In this document: in pieces, positions 17,020 through 26,359 of the stretch
Layout of the letters: each line of letters starts with the position of its first letter
How positions within the stretch are numbered: the stretch's first letter is position 1
Assembly: GCA_963850915.1 (NCBI GenBank)
Contig: CAWKND010000011.1
Span: 186,001-250,000, forward strand
Reading direction: 5' to 3'
From: CAVTWH01 sp963850915
GTDB taxonomy: Bacteria > Actinomycetota > Actinomycetes > Mycobacteriales > Micromonosporaceae
Length of the DNA: 64,000 bases
Notes under the pieces: model-generated
Seen by the model: the letters and a program-made list of their open reading frames with translations, nothing else
The model's database searches: none
Told to the model about the DNA's origin: nothing
Position numbers and translations under genes: made by a program

Positions 17020-17456
17020 CTGTTGCCGCCGCTACCGCCGCCGTCGTTGCCGCCTCCGCCACCGCCGACGTCACTGGACGAGCTTGGACTGGGCGTAACA
17101 GATGACGTCGCAGATGGGGACGGCGCAGGCGATTGCGTCGTCGAGGGTGAAGGAAAGGAGGATGAAGGAAGTGTGCTGGAGGGAACGCAGGGGCCTGGCG
17201 TCGCCGCCGATGCTCGGCCCGGGTGCGCCACCGCTATCGCCGAGGACAGGGCCAGAGCCAGCACCAGCAACGCCGCCCCGGCCGCGGGCGTGGACCGATG
17301 CCGGCTCAGCACCAGCGCCACCAGGCCCACGACAAGCACGGCGATCCCGATGGCCACCGGCAGCCAGACTGAGGTACCGGTAACCGGCAGACAGCTGTTC
17401 ACACAAGGCTCCCTCGACAAGAGTCGGCGACCGGTACCCACCGCGTCGGTTGGCAT
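17016..17456 (-). CDS. Two-helix protein with LPVTG motif and Ser/Pro- and Gly-rich tail
   Basis: After about 22 residues comes CLPVTG, then a membrane helix ending in SRHR, which is the layout of a sortase sorting signal but placed at the N-terminus. A second helix (GAALLVLALALSSAIAVAHPG) follows, and then a Ser/Pro-rich and Gly-rich tail (SPSTTQSPAPSPSATSS; DVGGGGGGNDGGGSGGNS). The arrangement makes normal cell-wall anchoring unlikely. The start at ATG 17456 is uncertain, since upstream codons look non-coding. Confidence 0.5.
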   Translation of the reverse strand: MPTDAVGTGRRLLSREPCVNSCLPVTGTSVWLPVAIGIAVLVVGLVALVLSRHRSTPAAGAALLVLALALSSAIAVAHPGRASAATPGPCVPSSTLPSSSFPSPSTTQSPAPSPSATSSVTPSPSSSSDVGGGGGGNDGGGSGGNS

Positions 17457-17671
17457 GACGGTGTACCAGTGCACTCGGCGATGGTCCCAGCCGCCACGCT
17501 GGTCCCAAGGACGTCCACCGAAAGTGCCTTGGTATTTCACGCGACCGGGTGACTCCAAACCGGCAACTTGATGGTCCGTAGAACGGAACGACGCGTTGCC
17601 CGGTCCTTGCCGGACGCGCAGACTGGCCTTCCAGTCCGACCCAGGCCGGTCCGCCACGTCGAGGAGCCACG

Positions 17672-18787
17672 GTGAAGACAAACACAACGGCCAGCAGTTC
17701 CATGGGAAGCACTCGGGTGGGATGCCGGATCCGTTGTGCCGCAGCTGTCGCAGTACTCGCTGGCGTCGGGTTGTTCGTCCCCGCCACCGCCGCTCACGCC
17801 GATCCTGTGCTGCCGCTGTGCCCGCCGTCCGGTGCGCTGATCGGCTTCAGCGACGCTCTCAACGGCGCCGTCTTCGCCGGGCAGCCAGTCAGTGAACTGT
17901 CGGCACTCGCCCTGGACGTACGCTCCCGCGGGTTCATCTCCATCAGCGACGAAGTACCCACGCTCTTCTTCATCCGCAACCCCGCCAATCCCGAAGTCAC
18001 CAGGACGGTCCCGTTGCGTGCGACGGACGGTACCCCGTTCACCGGGGACACGTTCGACGGCGAGGGCGTCGCGGTGCTGCCCGATGGACGCATCCTGGTC
18101 AGCTCCGAAGTGGAGCCGTCGATTCGCATCTTCTCCCGCGACGGCCTGCAGGTCGGCTCGCTCACCGTGCCGGCGCGGTTCCAGGTCGCCCCGGCCGGGC
18201 AGGGCAAGCGGAACGGGACCCTCGAAGGGCTGACCATCTCGCCGAGCGGCACCTATGTCTACGCCGCGATGGAGGCGCCGCTCAGCGGCGACGCACCAGC
18301 GACAGGTGAGGCCCTGATCCGCCGAATTCTCGTCTACCGGGCCGACGGGCACGGCGGGTACGCCCTGCTCAAGCAGATCGCCTATGCCAGCGATCCGGCC
18401 CACCGCATCTCCGAGATCGGTGCCTACGCCGACGGCAAGTTCGTCATCCAGGAGATCGCATTCACTCCTGGAGTTGGTGTCGACGACAAGCTCTACGCCG
18501 TGACCGGCGCGCTGGGCGCGGTGGATGTCACCGCGGTCGCCAACCTCGCGGTGGCACCGCCCTCCGACGTCGTCGGCAAAACACTGGCGATTCACGTCAA
18601 CGAGTGCCCGTCCGGCGGCGCCACCAACCCGAGTCCGCAGGACAACCCGCTACTGGACAACTACGAGGGTCTCTGGGTGGGCGCGCCGCTGGGCGTTGGC
18701 CCGGCGGTACTGGAAATCATCAGCGACAACAACTCCAACCCGACCCAAGTCACCCGGCTGGTCAGTCTCGCCGCACTGCTGCCCTAG
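17672..18787 (+). CDS. Secreted esterase-like phytase-domain protein
   Basis: A cleavable signal peptide ends at AHA-DP (about residue 43). The body resembles the esterase-like activity of phytase family, a beta-propeller: LSALALDVRSRGFISISDE, FDGEGVAVLPDGRILVSSE, LEGLTISPSGTYVYAAME, and LLDNYEGLWVG near the end. Members are secreted hydrolases with poorly known substrates, possibly phosphate esters. GTG 17672 follows GAGGAG. A broken relative lies at 22018-23897. Its stop overlaps that of the convergent SGNH hydrolase. Confidence 0.82.
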   Translation: MKTNTTASSSMGSTRVGCRIRCAAAVAVLAGVGLFVPATAAHADPVLPLCPPSGALIGFSDALNGAVFAGQPVSELSALALDVRSRGFISISDEVPTLFFIRNPANPEVTRTVPLRATDGTPFTGDTFDGEGVAVLPDGRILVSSEVEPSIRIFSRDGLQVGSLTVPARFQVAPAGQGKRNGTLEGLTISPSGTYVYAAMEAPLSGDAPATGEALIRRILVYRADGHGGYALLKQIAYASDPAHRISEIGAYADGKFVIQEIAFTPGVGVDDKLYAVTGALGAVDVTAVANLAVAPPSDVVGKTLAIHVNECPSGGATNPSPQDNPLLDNYEGLWVGAPLGVGPAVLEIISDNNSNPTQVTRLVSLAALLP

Positions 18788-20049
18788 ACGGGCTCAAAAG
18801 CACGGGCGAGAGGTACCGGGCCCTGGTTGACGATCTGGATGTCGTCGATGTAGCCGCGGAACACTCCGGTGTTCGCCGGTTGGTCGTAGCCGAGCCGGAT
18901 CTGGTCGACCGTACCGCCGGCCAGCTTGCTCAGGCTCACCTGAACCAGGTTCCACCGGTTGACGACGAGATGACCGCCCTGCCCCTGGAACCGGGGATCG
19001 GCCCGCACGCCGTACTGGTCGACCGCGCCGGAGCCGTGCAGCGTACGCCCGTCGGTCAGCGACAGGTCGAGCGCGACCGACTCCGCGCCGGCGGAGTGCG
19101 GATAGATCCAGTAGCAGAGCGTGGTCTTCGCGGTGATCGGTACGTGCACATCGAAGACTCTGTTGTACGAGTACGACCGGCTCCGGCTCGTATCGTTCCC
19201 CGAGTACTTCAGGGCGTACCGGCCGTGGTGCGCCACGTCGGTACTGGCGGCGACGCCGGCCGCCGAGGCGAGCGGTGGCGACCCGGCGTCAAAGTCCGCC
19301 TTGAACAGCGGCCAGTCCCGGCCGCCACCGAGCGCCGCCTGCAGCCCGGCGTACCAGAGATCGCCGAGCTTGCGGTAGCCGCGGTCCGTCGGGTGGGTAC
19401 CGTCCGGGCCGATGTCGGCCGCCGTCAGCGAGGAGTTCAGGTCGACCAGGTAGACCGCCCGCCCAGCCGCCTGCTCGGACTGCGCGATGGCCGGCAGTCG
19501 CGCGTTGAACGCCTGGACCCGGGCAGCGCGCCCCGGATCGGACGGTACGAGCGTGGAGAACACGACCGTCACGGTCGGATCGTCGGCGATGATCCGGTCG
19601 ATCAGTGCGCGCAGCCGGTCCGGCGCGGTCGCCAGCTGATGGTTCTGCACGGTGTCGTTGGTACCGACGTTCAGCAGCACGACATCGGGCTCGTACGCGG
19701 CGAGCCACCGATCTACGTTGGCCGCCACCTGGTCGATCCGGAAGCCCGGGTGCCCTTCGTTGTCCCGGTCCGCACCCTTGCCCGACCGCATGGACCCGAC
19801 GAAGTCGACCGGCAGGCCGGCGTTGTCCACCAGGAGTCTGCGCAGCTCCTCGCGGTAGCCGTTGCCGTCGGTGGAGTTCGTCCCGTAGGTGATCGACGCA
19901 CCCAGCGGCATGATCCGGATGGGGGTGACGGCTACATCAGCATTGGCCGGCGCGACCCCGTCGCCGAGGCTGGTGCCGAAGACCGCCGCGGCGGCGACCA
20001 GCGCCAGCACAGGGACCACCAGCGCCAGGAGAGGGCGGCCCCACCGCAT
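18784..20049 (-). CDS. Secreted SGNH/GDSL hydrolase (CE3-like) with C-terminal jelly-roll domain
   Basis: A signal peptide precedes a SGNH catalytic domain: block I is IMPLGASITYG (nucleophile Ser), block III is LLNVGTNDTVQN, and block V is DGTHPTDRGYRKLG with the Asp and His. The pattern fits carbohydrate esterase family 3 acetyl-xylan esterases. The C-terminal 200 residues form a jelly-roll-like carbohydrate-binding region. ATG 20049 follows GGAAGG; a TTG further upstream is less likely. It probably removes acetyl groups from plant polysaccharides outside the cell. Confidence 0.86.
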   Translation of the reverse strand: MRWGRPLLALVVPVLALVAAAAVFGTSLGDGVAPANADVAVTPIRIMPLGASITYGTNSTDGNGYREELRRLLVDNAGLPVDFVGSMRSGKGADRDNEGHPGFRIDQVAANVDRWLAAYEPDVVLLNVGTNDTVQNHQLATAPDRLRALIDRIIADDPTVTVVFSTLVPSDPGRAARVQAFNARLPAIAQSEQAAGRAVYLVDLNSSLTAADIGPDGTHPTDRGYRKLGDLWYAGLQAALGGGRDWPLFKADFDAGSPPLASAAGVAASTDVAHHGRYALKYSGNDTSRSRSYSYNRVFDVHVPITAKTTLCYWIYPHSAGAESVALDLSLTDGRTLHGSGAVDQYGVRADPRFQGQGGHLVVNRWNLVQVSLSKLAGGTVDQIRLGYDQPANTGVFRGYIDDIQIVNQGPVPLARAFEPV

Positions 20050-20173
20050 GTCGTTGCCTTCCAAAAGTCGGATGCGACAACGTTGGCGCCATCAGCTCCC
20101 CCGAGTCGACGTGTCGAGTGCCAATGTGGGGCTAGTCCTACCAAGTGTCAAGGAAGATACGCAGACCCGACAG

Positions 20174-20803
20174 TCAGTGTCCGCGGGCGATCCACTCGCC
20201 GAGGTGGGGCGCCTCGGCGCCGATCGTGGTGCTCCCGCCGTGGCCGGTGTGCACGATCGTCTCCGCCGGCAGCACCAGCAGCCGGTCGCGGATCGACGTG
20301 ACGATGGTGGGAAAGTCGCTGTACGAGCGCCCGGTCGCGCCCGGACCACCCGCGAAAAGGGTGTCGCCGGTGAAGACAACGCCCAGGTCGGGCAGGTACA
20401 GGCTGCACGCGCCAGGGCTGTGGCCGGGCGTGTGGAGCACCTGCACGCGGGTACCCCCGACCTCGATCACCTGGCCGTCGGCCAACTCGCCGCCGGGCGC
20501 CATCTCGGGGTGGAGCTGGTCCCAGAGCACCCGGTCGGCGGGGTGCAGCAGGACCACCGAGCGGGTCGCCTCGGCCAGCGCCGGGGCCATCCGTACGTGG
20601 TCGTCGTGGGCGTGGGTGGCCAGGATCGCGACCACCCGACGGTCGCCGACCAGGCGCCGGATCGCCGGCACATCGTGCGGGGCGTCGATCACCAGGCACT
20701 GCGTGTCGTCGCCGACCACCCACACGTTGTTGTCGACGTCGAAGACCTGGCCGTCGAGGGAGAACGTCCCGGAGGTGACCGTGTGGTCGATCCGGGCGGG
20801 CAT
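20174..20803 (-). CDS. MBL-fold hydrolase, partner of the mycothiol dehydrogenase
   Basis: This 209-residue metallo-beta-lactamase-fold protein has the metal motif THAHDDHV, later metal His residues in LHTPGHSPGAC, and FTGDTLF. Its start overlaps the mscR stop (TGATG). In actinobacteria such genes commonly follow the S-(hydroxymethyl)mycothiol dehydrogenase gene, as in the Rv2259-Rv2260 pair of Mycobacterium tuberculosis. Hydrolysis of a formyl-mycothiol or similar thioester is the likely role, by inference from the neighbour. Confidence 0.85.
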   Translation of the reverse strand: MPARIDHTVTSGTFSLDGQVFDVDNNVWVVGDDTQCLVIDAPHDVPAIRRLVGDRRVVAILATHAHDDHVRMAPALAEATRSVVLLHPADRVLWDQLHPEMAPGGELADGQVIEVGGTRVQVLHTPGHSPGACSLYLPDLGVVFTGDTLFAGGPGATGRSYSDFPTIVTSIRDRLLVLPAETIVHTGHGGSTTIGAEAPHLGEWIARGH

Positions 20804-21888
20804 CAGAAGACCACCACCGAGCGGAGTACGTCACCGTGGTGCATCTTGGTGAACGCCTCCTCGACCTGGTCGAGGCTGATCTCCTCGGAGACGAACGCGT
20901 CCAGGTCGAGGCGGCCCTGCCGGTACAGCTCGGTCAGCAGCGGGAAGTCGCGGCTGGGCAGGCAGTCGCCGTACCAGCTCGACTTCAGCGCTCCGCCGCG
21001 GCCGAAGACGTCCAGCAGCGGCAGCTCGATGGTCATCTGCGGGGTGGGTACGCCGACCAGTACCACCGTTCCGGCCAGGTCGCGGGCGTAGAACGCCTGC
21101 TTCCAGGTCTCCGGCCGGCCGACCGCGTCGATCACCACATCGGCACCGAAGCCGCCGGTCAGCTCGCGGATCGCCGCGACCGGGTCGACCTGGCTGGCGT
21201 CGACCGTGTGGGTGGCGCCGAAACCCTTGGCCCACTCCAGTTTCCGGGCATCCGTGTCCACCGCGATGATCGTGGTCGCGCCGGCGAGGGCCGCTCCGGC
21301 GATGGCGCCGTCGCCGACTCCACCGCAGCCGATCACGGCCACCGAGTCACCCCGACCCACGTTGCCGGTGTTCATCGCGGCGCCCAGGCCGGCCATCACC
21401 CCGCAGCCGAGCAGCCCGACCGCGGCCGGCCGGGCCGCCGCGTCGACCGGCGAGCACTGTCCGGCGTGCACCAGCGTCTTCTCCGCGAACGCGCCGATGC
21501 CGAGCGCGGGCGACAACTCGGTACCGTCGGTGAGGGTCATCTTCTGGGTGGCGTTGTGGGTGGCGAAGCAGTACCACGGGCGGCCACGCCGGCAGGCCCG
21601 GCAGGTACCGCAGACCGCCCGCCAGTTGAGCACCACGAAGTCGCCCGGGCTGATGTCCGTCACGCCGTCGCCGACCTGCTCGACGATGCCGGCCGCCTCG
21701 TGCCCGAGCAGGAACGGATAGTCGTCGTTGATGCCGCCCTCGCGGTAGTGCAGATCGGTGTGGCAGACGCCGCACGCCTGTACCCGCACGACCGCCTCGC
21801 CCGGCCCCGGGTCGGGTACCACGATCGTGGTGACCTCGACCGGAGCCCCCTTGGCCCGGGAAATGAGTCCACGGACTTGCTGACCCAT
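20803..21888 (-). CDS. mscR: S-(hydroxymethyl)mycothiol dehydrogenase
   Basis: This 361-residue zinc alcohol dehydrogenase of the medium-chain family carries CGVCHTDLHYREGGI and GHEAAGIVEQVGDGV for the catalytic zinc, four clustered cysteines CGTCRACRRGRPWYC for the structural zinc, and GCGGVGDGAIAG for NAD. It matches the mycothiol-dependent formaldehyde dehydrogenase type that oxidises the formaldehyde-mycothiol adduct. ATG 21888 starts the family sequence MGQQVRGLI; a longer upstream frame looks non-coding. It is translationally coupled to the MBL gene. Confidence 0.87.
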   Translation of the reverse strand: MGQQVRGLISRAKGAPVEVTTIVVPDPGPGEAVVRVQACGVCHTDLHYREGGINDDYPFLLGHEAAGIVEQVGDGVTDISPGDFVVLNWRAVCGTCRACRRGRPWYCFATHNATQKMTLTDGTELSPALGIGAFAEKTLVHAGQCSPVDAAARPAAVGLLGCGVMAGLGAAMNTGNVGRGDSVAVIGCGGVGDGAIAGAALAGATTIIAVDTDARKLEWAKGFGATHTVDASQVDPVAAIRELTGGFGADVVIDAVGRPETWKQAFYARDLAGTVVLVGVPTPQMTIELPLLDVFGRGGALKSSWYGDCLPSRDFPLLTELYRQGRLDLDAFVSEEISLDQVEEAFTKMHHGDVLRSVVVF

Positions 21889-22017
21889 CGCAACCCCCAC
21901 CTCGTCGTGGTGGCGCCGTCCGGCGCCGCGCCGCCCCAATCTAGCCGGCACATCCCGCATCAGCGCCGGACGGCCCGCTCCCTGCCGAGGGGAGCGGGCC
22001 GTCCGGGAGCGGAGCGG

Positions 22018-23897
22018 TCAGTACTTGATCGTGACCGTCGCCGTACCGAGTACCACCGGGAGGTTGGACACGTCGACCTTCAGCACCTCGCCGTCGTCCA
22101 CCACGCCACTGGCGTCCAGCGTCTTCTGGTGCACGAGGTACCTGCCGGTCGTACGTCGACTTCACCGGCGCGCACGCCGTCGTGTCGGAGAGCCCCGACG
22201 CCTCACACGCCGCCTCGTCCTGCCCGAGCAGGTGGTCCATGCCGAAGTCGCTGTCGTTGGCGAGGTAACAGCGTCCGGCCGCCGTCGGCGGTCGCGACGC
22301 CCTCGATCTTGTCGTGGCTGAAGAACGCGCCCGACGGGTCGAGCTGGTTCAGCACGGTACCGATCTCGAGGTACGGCGTCTTGCTCACCGGCGTGATGCC
22401 GGCCTGCGCCAGCAGCAACTCGGCCTTCGCGGTGACCGCGTCGCCGACGTACGCCTCGATCGACTTCTGACCCGAAGCGGTGGTGACCGTGTGGCCGAGC
22501 GGGTTGGTGCCGTCGCCCTTGACGTCGGTCGCGCCGGTCAGGTCGATCTCGTAGAGGTTCTTGAACGCCGCCTGGCCGGGCTCGCCCTGGTTGCCGTCCC
22601 GCTCGTCGACCAGGAACTTCGGGTACTGGAGAGCGCGGTGATCTCGCTGACCGCACCAGCCGTCGTGGCCGGGTTGGTGAGCAGGTACAGGTACTCGTGG
22701 ATCGCCTTGGTCCGCAGGTCGACGGTCACGATCCGGACCGGGGCGACGTTGGCCGGCTTGACGGTCTTGCCGGTCGAACCGGTGCCGTAGTCGGGCACGG
22801 TGAGCGCCGACTGCATGATGCCGACCAGCGTCCTCCCGTCGGGCGTGACCGTGAGGCCCTCCATGCCCTTGTTCTTGGTACGCAGCTTCAACTCGATCGG
22901 CAGCGGGTTCTTCGTGTCGACGTTGTGGCCGTTACCCAGCCCGAAGCCGGTGTCGGCGCCCCACGGCGAGAGCCGCTCGAGCTCCTTGCCGTTGCGGTCG
23001 AAGTGGGTGATGAACGGGCCGTACTCGTCGGAGATCCAGAAGCGTACCGTCCGCCAGCGCGACCAGACCCTCGGAGTCGTAGCCGTTGTCCGGGTTCAGC
23101 GTCACCGCCGGGCTGGTGCCGGGCACGGTGTAGGGCTGGGTCGGGTCGATGATGTTGCCGTAGAGGTCCTCGGTCTTCTCCGCGCTCGCGGCCGTCTTGG
23201 TCACCGGGTTCGGCAGGCCGTTGTAGGCCGTACCGTCAGGCGCCTTGAGCAGGATCGTCTTCTGCAGCACCGCCTTGCCGCCGACCAGTTGGAACAGGCC
23301 GATCTGCGGGTTGAACGTCGGGTCGGTGAAGACCTTGTCGCCCAGCGGGCCGTCGTCGTCGGCGTTCGGGCCGCGGTCGGTGGCGCCGTAGAACCAGCCC
23401 TGCTTGCCCGGCACCGCGACGAACGAGGAGCCGTAGCCGCCGCCGGAGATCTGCACCGTGCCGCCGTTCGGGCCCTCGAGGCTGCCGAGCGACGGGATCT
23501 TGTCCGCGCCGGGCACAGCGTCCTTGTAGAGGGTGACCGCGTCGGTGGCGGTGTAGTTGAAGTGCACCGTGCCATGGCTGCCCGGTACGGCCGGCGTGAA
23601 GCTGTACGAGCCGTCGGCGTGCACCGTCAGGCTGCCCGCGGCCGGGTTGTCCAGGCCGGTGCTGCGTACGACAGCGGTCGCGCCGTGGTCATTCGCCAGC
23701 AGGTTGCCGGCGACCGTACCGCCGCTGTGCTGGTTGGCCGCGCCGTAGTCGGCGTTCACCGCGAACGGGTGCGGCTGGGTGGTCCACCACCCGAACGGGT
23801 CCGCCCAGGCGGTACCGACCGAGGCGAGGACGATGGCGGCCGTGGTACCGCCGATGACTGCTGCCGCCCGCTTGCGGGCAAGGAGTTTCAGGTGCAT
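22018..23897 (-). pseudogene. Esterase-like phytase gene with four frameshifts
   Basis: One protein is spread over three frames. A signal peptide ends at AWA-DP, a cadherin-like/Ig-like domain (TVAGNLLANDHG... DGSYSFTP) follows, and then an esterase-like phytase propeller (DRGPNADDDGP, YDSEGLVALADGT, KGMEGLTVTPDGRTLVG, FFSHDKIEGVATADGG). The last codons are IKY before TGA at 22018-22020. Coding shifts frame near 23045, 22632, 22276 and 22141. Each shift needs one base removed or added, and each repaired sequence reads GTACC. So four errors at the same short motif may reflect sequencing trouble rather than true decay. ATG 23897 is the likely start. Confidence 0.8.
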
Positions 23898-24010
23898 GAC
23901 CGCAACCAACCGGCCACGGATGAACAGCGGATGATCGGCGAGTGTCCGGTTCCGGTCAGGCGGCGTAATCGAGACTCGTGATCCGGCAGACCGGGCCGGC
24001 AGCGGCCGGC

Positions 24011-24934
24011 TCATCGTTGCAGGGTGGTCTCCCAGCTCAGGCGGGACAGCTTCGCCGGGTTGCGTACCGCATAGAGACCGGTGATAACCCCGCCGTCCAC
24101 ACGTACCGCCGTGACCGTGTCGATCGCACCGTCGATCCGGAGGATCAGCGCCGGGTACCCATTGACGTTCACCAGTTGCAGGGACGCCGTGGCGGCGATC
24201 CGGCCGAGTACGTCGATCACATTGCCAGCGCCCACGATAGGTACCACAGCGGCTCGCACTACTCCGCCGCCGTCGGTGAGCAGGACGACATCCGGCGCGA
24301 GGATGTCCAGCAGGCGCTGCAGGTCGCCGGTTTCGACCGCTCGTTGGAACGCCTCGATCGCGCTGCGCATCTCGGCTGTGGAGACGACCTCGCGTGGCCG
24401 GCGCGCGGCGACGTGTGTCCGTGCCCGGTGCGCGATCTGGCGGACGGCGGCCGGGCTCTTCTCGACGGCCACCGCGATCTCGTCGTACTCCACAGCGAAC
24501 ACCTCGCGCAGGACGAACACCGCGCGCTCGGTCGGCGTGAGCGTCTCCAGTACCAGCAGCATCGCCATCGACACGCTGTCCGCCAGCTCGACGTCCTCGG
24601 CCACGTCGGGCGCGGTCAGCAGCGGCTCGGGCAGCCACGGGCCGACGTAGGACTCCTTGCGCCGGCGCAGGGTACGCAGCCGGCTCAGCGCCTGACGAGT
24701 GGTGATCCGGACCAGGTAGGCACGCTTGTCCCGAACCGTACCGAGATCGACGCCGACCCAGCGCAGCCAGGTCTCCTGCAGGACGTCTTCGGCGTCGGCG
24801 GCCGAGCCGAGCATCTCGTAGGCGACGGTGTAGAGAAGGTTGCGGTGTACGACGAACGCCTCGGTGGCCAGGTCCATCCGGCCGCCGACGGTGAGCGGCT
24901 CGGCCGTACCTGTCCGCTCGCTGGGCTCGCTCAT
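24011..24934 (-). CDS. ECF41-type RNA polymerase sigma factor with SnoaL-like C-terminus
   Basis: This 307-residue protein has an ECF region 2 (LYTVAYEMLGSAADAEDVLQETWLRW), region 4 (LTPTERAVFVLREVFAVEYDEIA) and a C-terminal SnoaL-like domain of about 110 residues that modulates activity in ECF41 factors. A near-textbook ECF41 promoter lies upstream on the same strand, and the divergent neighbour is an AhpD/carboxymuconolactone decarboxylase-like gene, the classic ECF41 partner. No anti-sigma gene is present, as expected for this group. ATG 24934 follows AGGAG; a start further upstream would overlap the promoter. Confidence 0.9.
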   Translation of the reverse strand: MSEPSERTGTAEPLTVGGRMDLATEAFVVHRNLLYTVAYEMLGSAADAEDVLQETWLRWVGVDLGTVRDKRAYLVRITTRQALSRLRTLRRRKESYVGPWLPEPLLTAPDVAEDVELADSVSMAMLLVLETLTPTERAVFVLREVFAVEYDEIAVAVEKSPAAVRQIAHRARTHVAARRPREVVSTAEMRSAIEAFQRAVETGDLQRLLDILAPDVVLLTDGGGVVRAAVVPIVGAGNVIDVLGRIAATASLQLVNVNGYPALILRIDGAIDTVTAVRVDGGVITGLYAVRNPAKLSRLSWETTLQR

Positions 24935-24975
24935 GCCTGACTCCTGCCTGTGCGCTGTCAACCGTGCCACCACAA

Positions 24976-25002
24976 GACGCCGGTACCCACGCCGTTGTGA
25001 CA
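24976..25002 (-). promoter_or_regulatory. ECF41-type autoregulatory promoter
   Basis: On the minus strand TGTCACA (25002-24996) and CGTC (24979-24976) are separated by exactly 16 bases, matching the published ECF41 promoter pattern TGTCACA-N16-CGTC. It sits 42 bases upstream of the sigma factor start. Confidence 0.8.
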
Positions 25003-25128
25003 CCGACGATCGGTGGCTCCCCTCACACAGCCGCGCCGTCACAGGGATCTGGTCGCCGGCATCTTCATGTTCGTCACGGTGCTGCGCGAACGATCGCGCG
25101 ACACAACCGCACGAGTGAGGACGAAGTC

Positions 25129-25614
25129 GTGGAACTCCGTATCGACCTGATGAGCAACGAGACCGGCGCCAAGATCGCTAAGCGGATCTACAACGTCAAC
25201 CTGGCGATCGAGCAGTCGCCGCTACCCAAGGCGACCCAGGAGCTGGTGATGCTGCGGGCCAGCCAGATCAACGGCTGCGGCTGGTGCGTCGACATCCACA
25301 CCAAGGAAGCCGCGGCCGCCGGTGAGACCGCGCTCCGGATCAACCTGGTCGCCGTCTGGCGGCACTCCACCGTATTCACCGAGGCAGAGCGGGCCGCGCT
25401 CGCGCTCACCGAGGAGGGTACCCGGCTCGCCGACGCCAACCCGGGCGTGTCCGACGAGACCTGGGCCCAGGTACGCAAGTACTACGACGACGACCAGAGC
25501 GCCGCACTGGTCTCGCTGATCGCCCTGATCAACGCGACCAACCGGCTCAGCGTGATCACCGGCAACCAGGGCGGCTCCTACCAGCCCGGCATGTTCGCCA
25601 GCCTGTCGAGCTGA
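25129..25614 (+). CDS. AhpD/carboxymuconolactone decarboxylase-family protein
   Basis: This 161-residue protein is of the alkylhydroperoxidase AhpD type. The redox motif is CGWCVDIHTKEA (Cys-x2-Cys with the downstream His), within QINGCGWCVDIH. Genes of this family are the usual partners and targets of ECF41 sigma factors. GTG 25129 follows GAGGA by about 8 bases. I did not find a perfect ECF41 promoter on this strand, though a partial CGTCACA is present at 25037-25043. Confidence 0.88.
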   Translation: MELRIDLMSNETGAKIAKRIYNVNLAIEQSPLPKATQELVMLRASQINGCGWCVDIHTKEAAAAGETALRINLVAVWRHSTVFTEAERAALALTEEGTRLADANPGVSDETWAQVRKYYDDDQSAALVSLIALINATNRLSVITGNQGGSYQPGMFASLSS

Positions 25615-25699
25615 CCGGCCGGCGAATCCCGGCCCGGGCCACGATCATTCGGTCCCGGGCCGGGCCGCGTTGAGAGCTGGCTGCCGCTACCGTGACGGC

Positions 25700-26194
25700 A
25701 TGGCGCAGACCCAACGGGAGCCGGTACCCCGCGTTGACACGGGCGAACTGGATACCGCCTTGGCATTCCTGTCGTTCGCCCGGCACTGCGTGCTGAAGAA
25801 GGCCGACGGGCTCTCCGACGAACAGCGGCGCCGCGCACTGGTCGAGAGCGGCACCTCGATCCTGGGCCTCGTCCAGCACCTGGCCGAGGCGGAGCGGTAC
25901 TGGTTCGGCCACCACCTCGCCGGCGCCGCCTGGAGCCCGGACGACGAGTACGGCATGGAAGTACCCGCCGACCGGAGCGCCGACGACGTGCTCCGCGACT
26001 ACCGGGCGGCGATCGAGGACAGCGACCGGGCGATCCGTACCGCCGGCGACCCGGAAGGCCGCATCGCCGTCCCGGTCGAGGGCAACCGGCACACTCTCCG
26101 GTGGGTGATGGCCCACATGACAAGCGAGACCGCCCGGCACGCCGGACACGCCGACATCCTCCGCGAACAACTCGACGGTACGACCGGCCGCTGA
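25700..26194 (+). CDS. DinB-like four-helix protein (DUF664)
   Basis: This 164-residue protein matches the DinB/DUF664 four-helix family: residues GELDTALAFLSFARHCVL, LVQHLAEAERYWFGHHL with a metal-site His, and TLRWVMAHMTSETARHAGHADILREQ with three more His. Such proteins bind a divalent metal, and some are thiol-dependent S-transferases using mycothiol. ATG at 25700 is the first in the coding frame after clear promoter-like sequence. No operon partner. Confidence 0.85.
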   Translation: MAQTQREPVPRVDTGELDTALAFLSFARHCVLKKADGLSDEQRRRALVESGTSILGLVQHLAEAERYWFGHHLAGAAWSPDDEYGMEVPADRSADDVLRDYRAAIEDSDRAIRTAGDPEGRIAVPVEGNRHTLRWVMAHMTSETARHAGHADILREQLDGTTGR

Positions 26195-26359
26195 ACCACC
26201 CGCCCCGGTCGTACCACCAGCACCGCGTGCTCCTTGGCAAGCCCGGGTCGGGTTCCCAACCAGTCGCGGCCCGACGAACTGTCGGACTTCCGCGACCCAG
26301 CCTCCTGAGCGCCAGCACAGGGGCGCTGCGGGGCGCCGCTACGCGTACAGTTGGCGGAG

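Noticed and set aside
22932..24638. Long N-terminal extension of the phytase-like protein upstream of 23897
   Set aside because: The upstream part overlaps the ECF41 sigma gene in another frame and is Arg/Gly-rich; the signal peptide begins at 23897.
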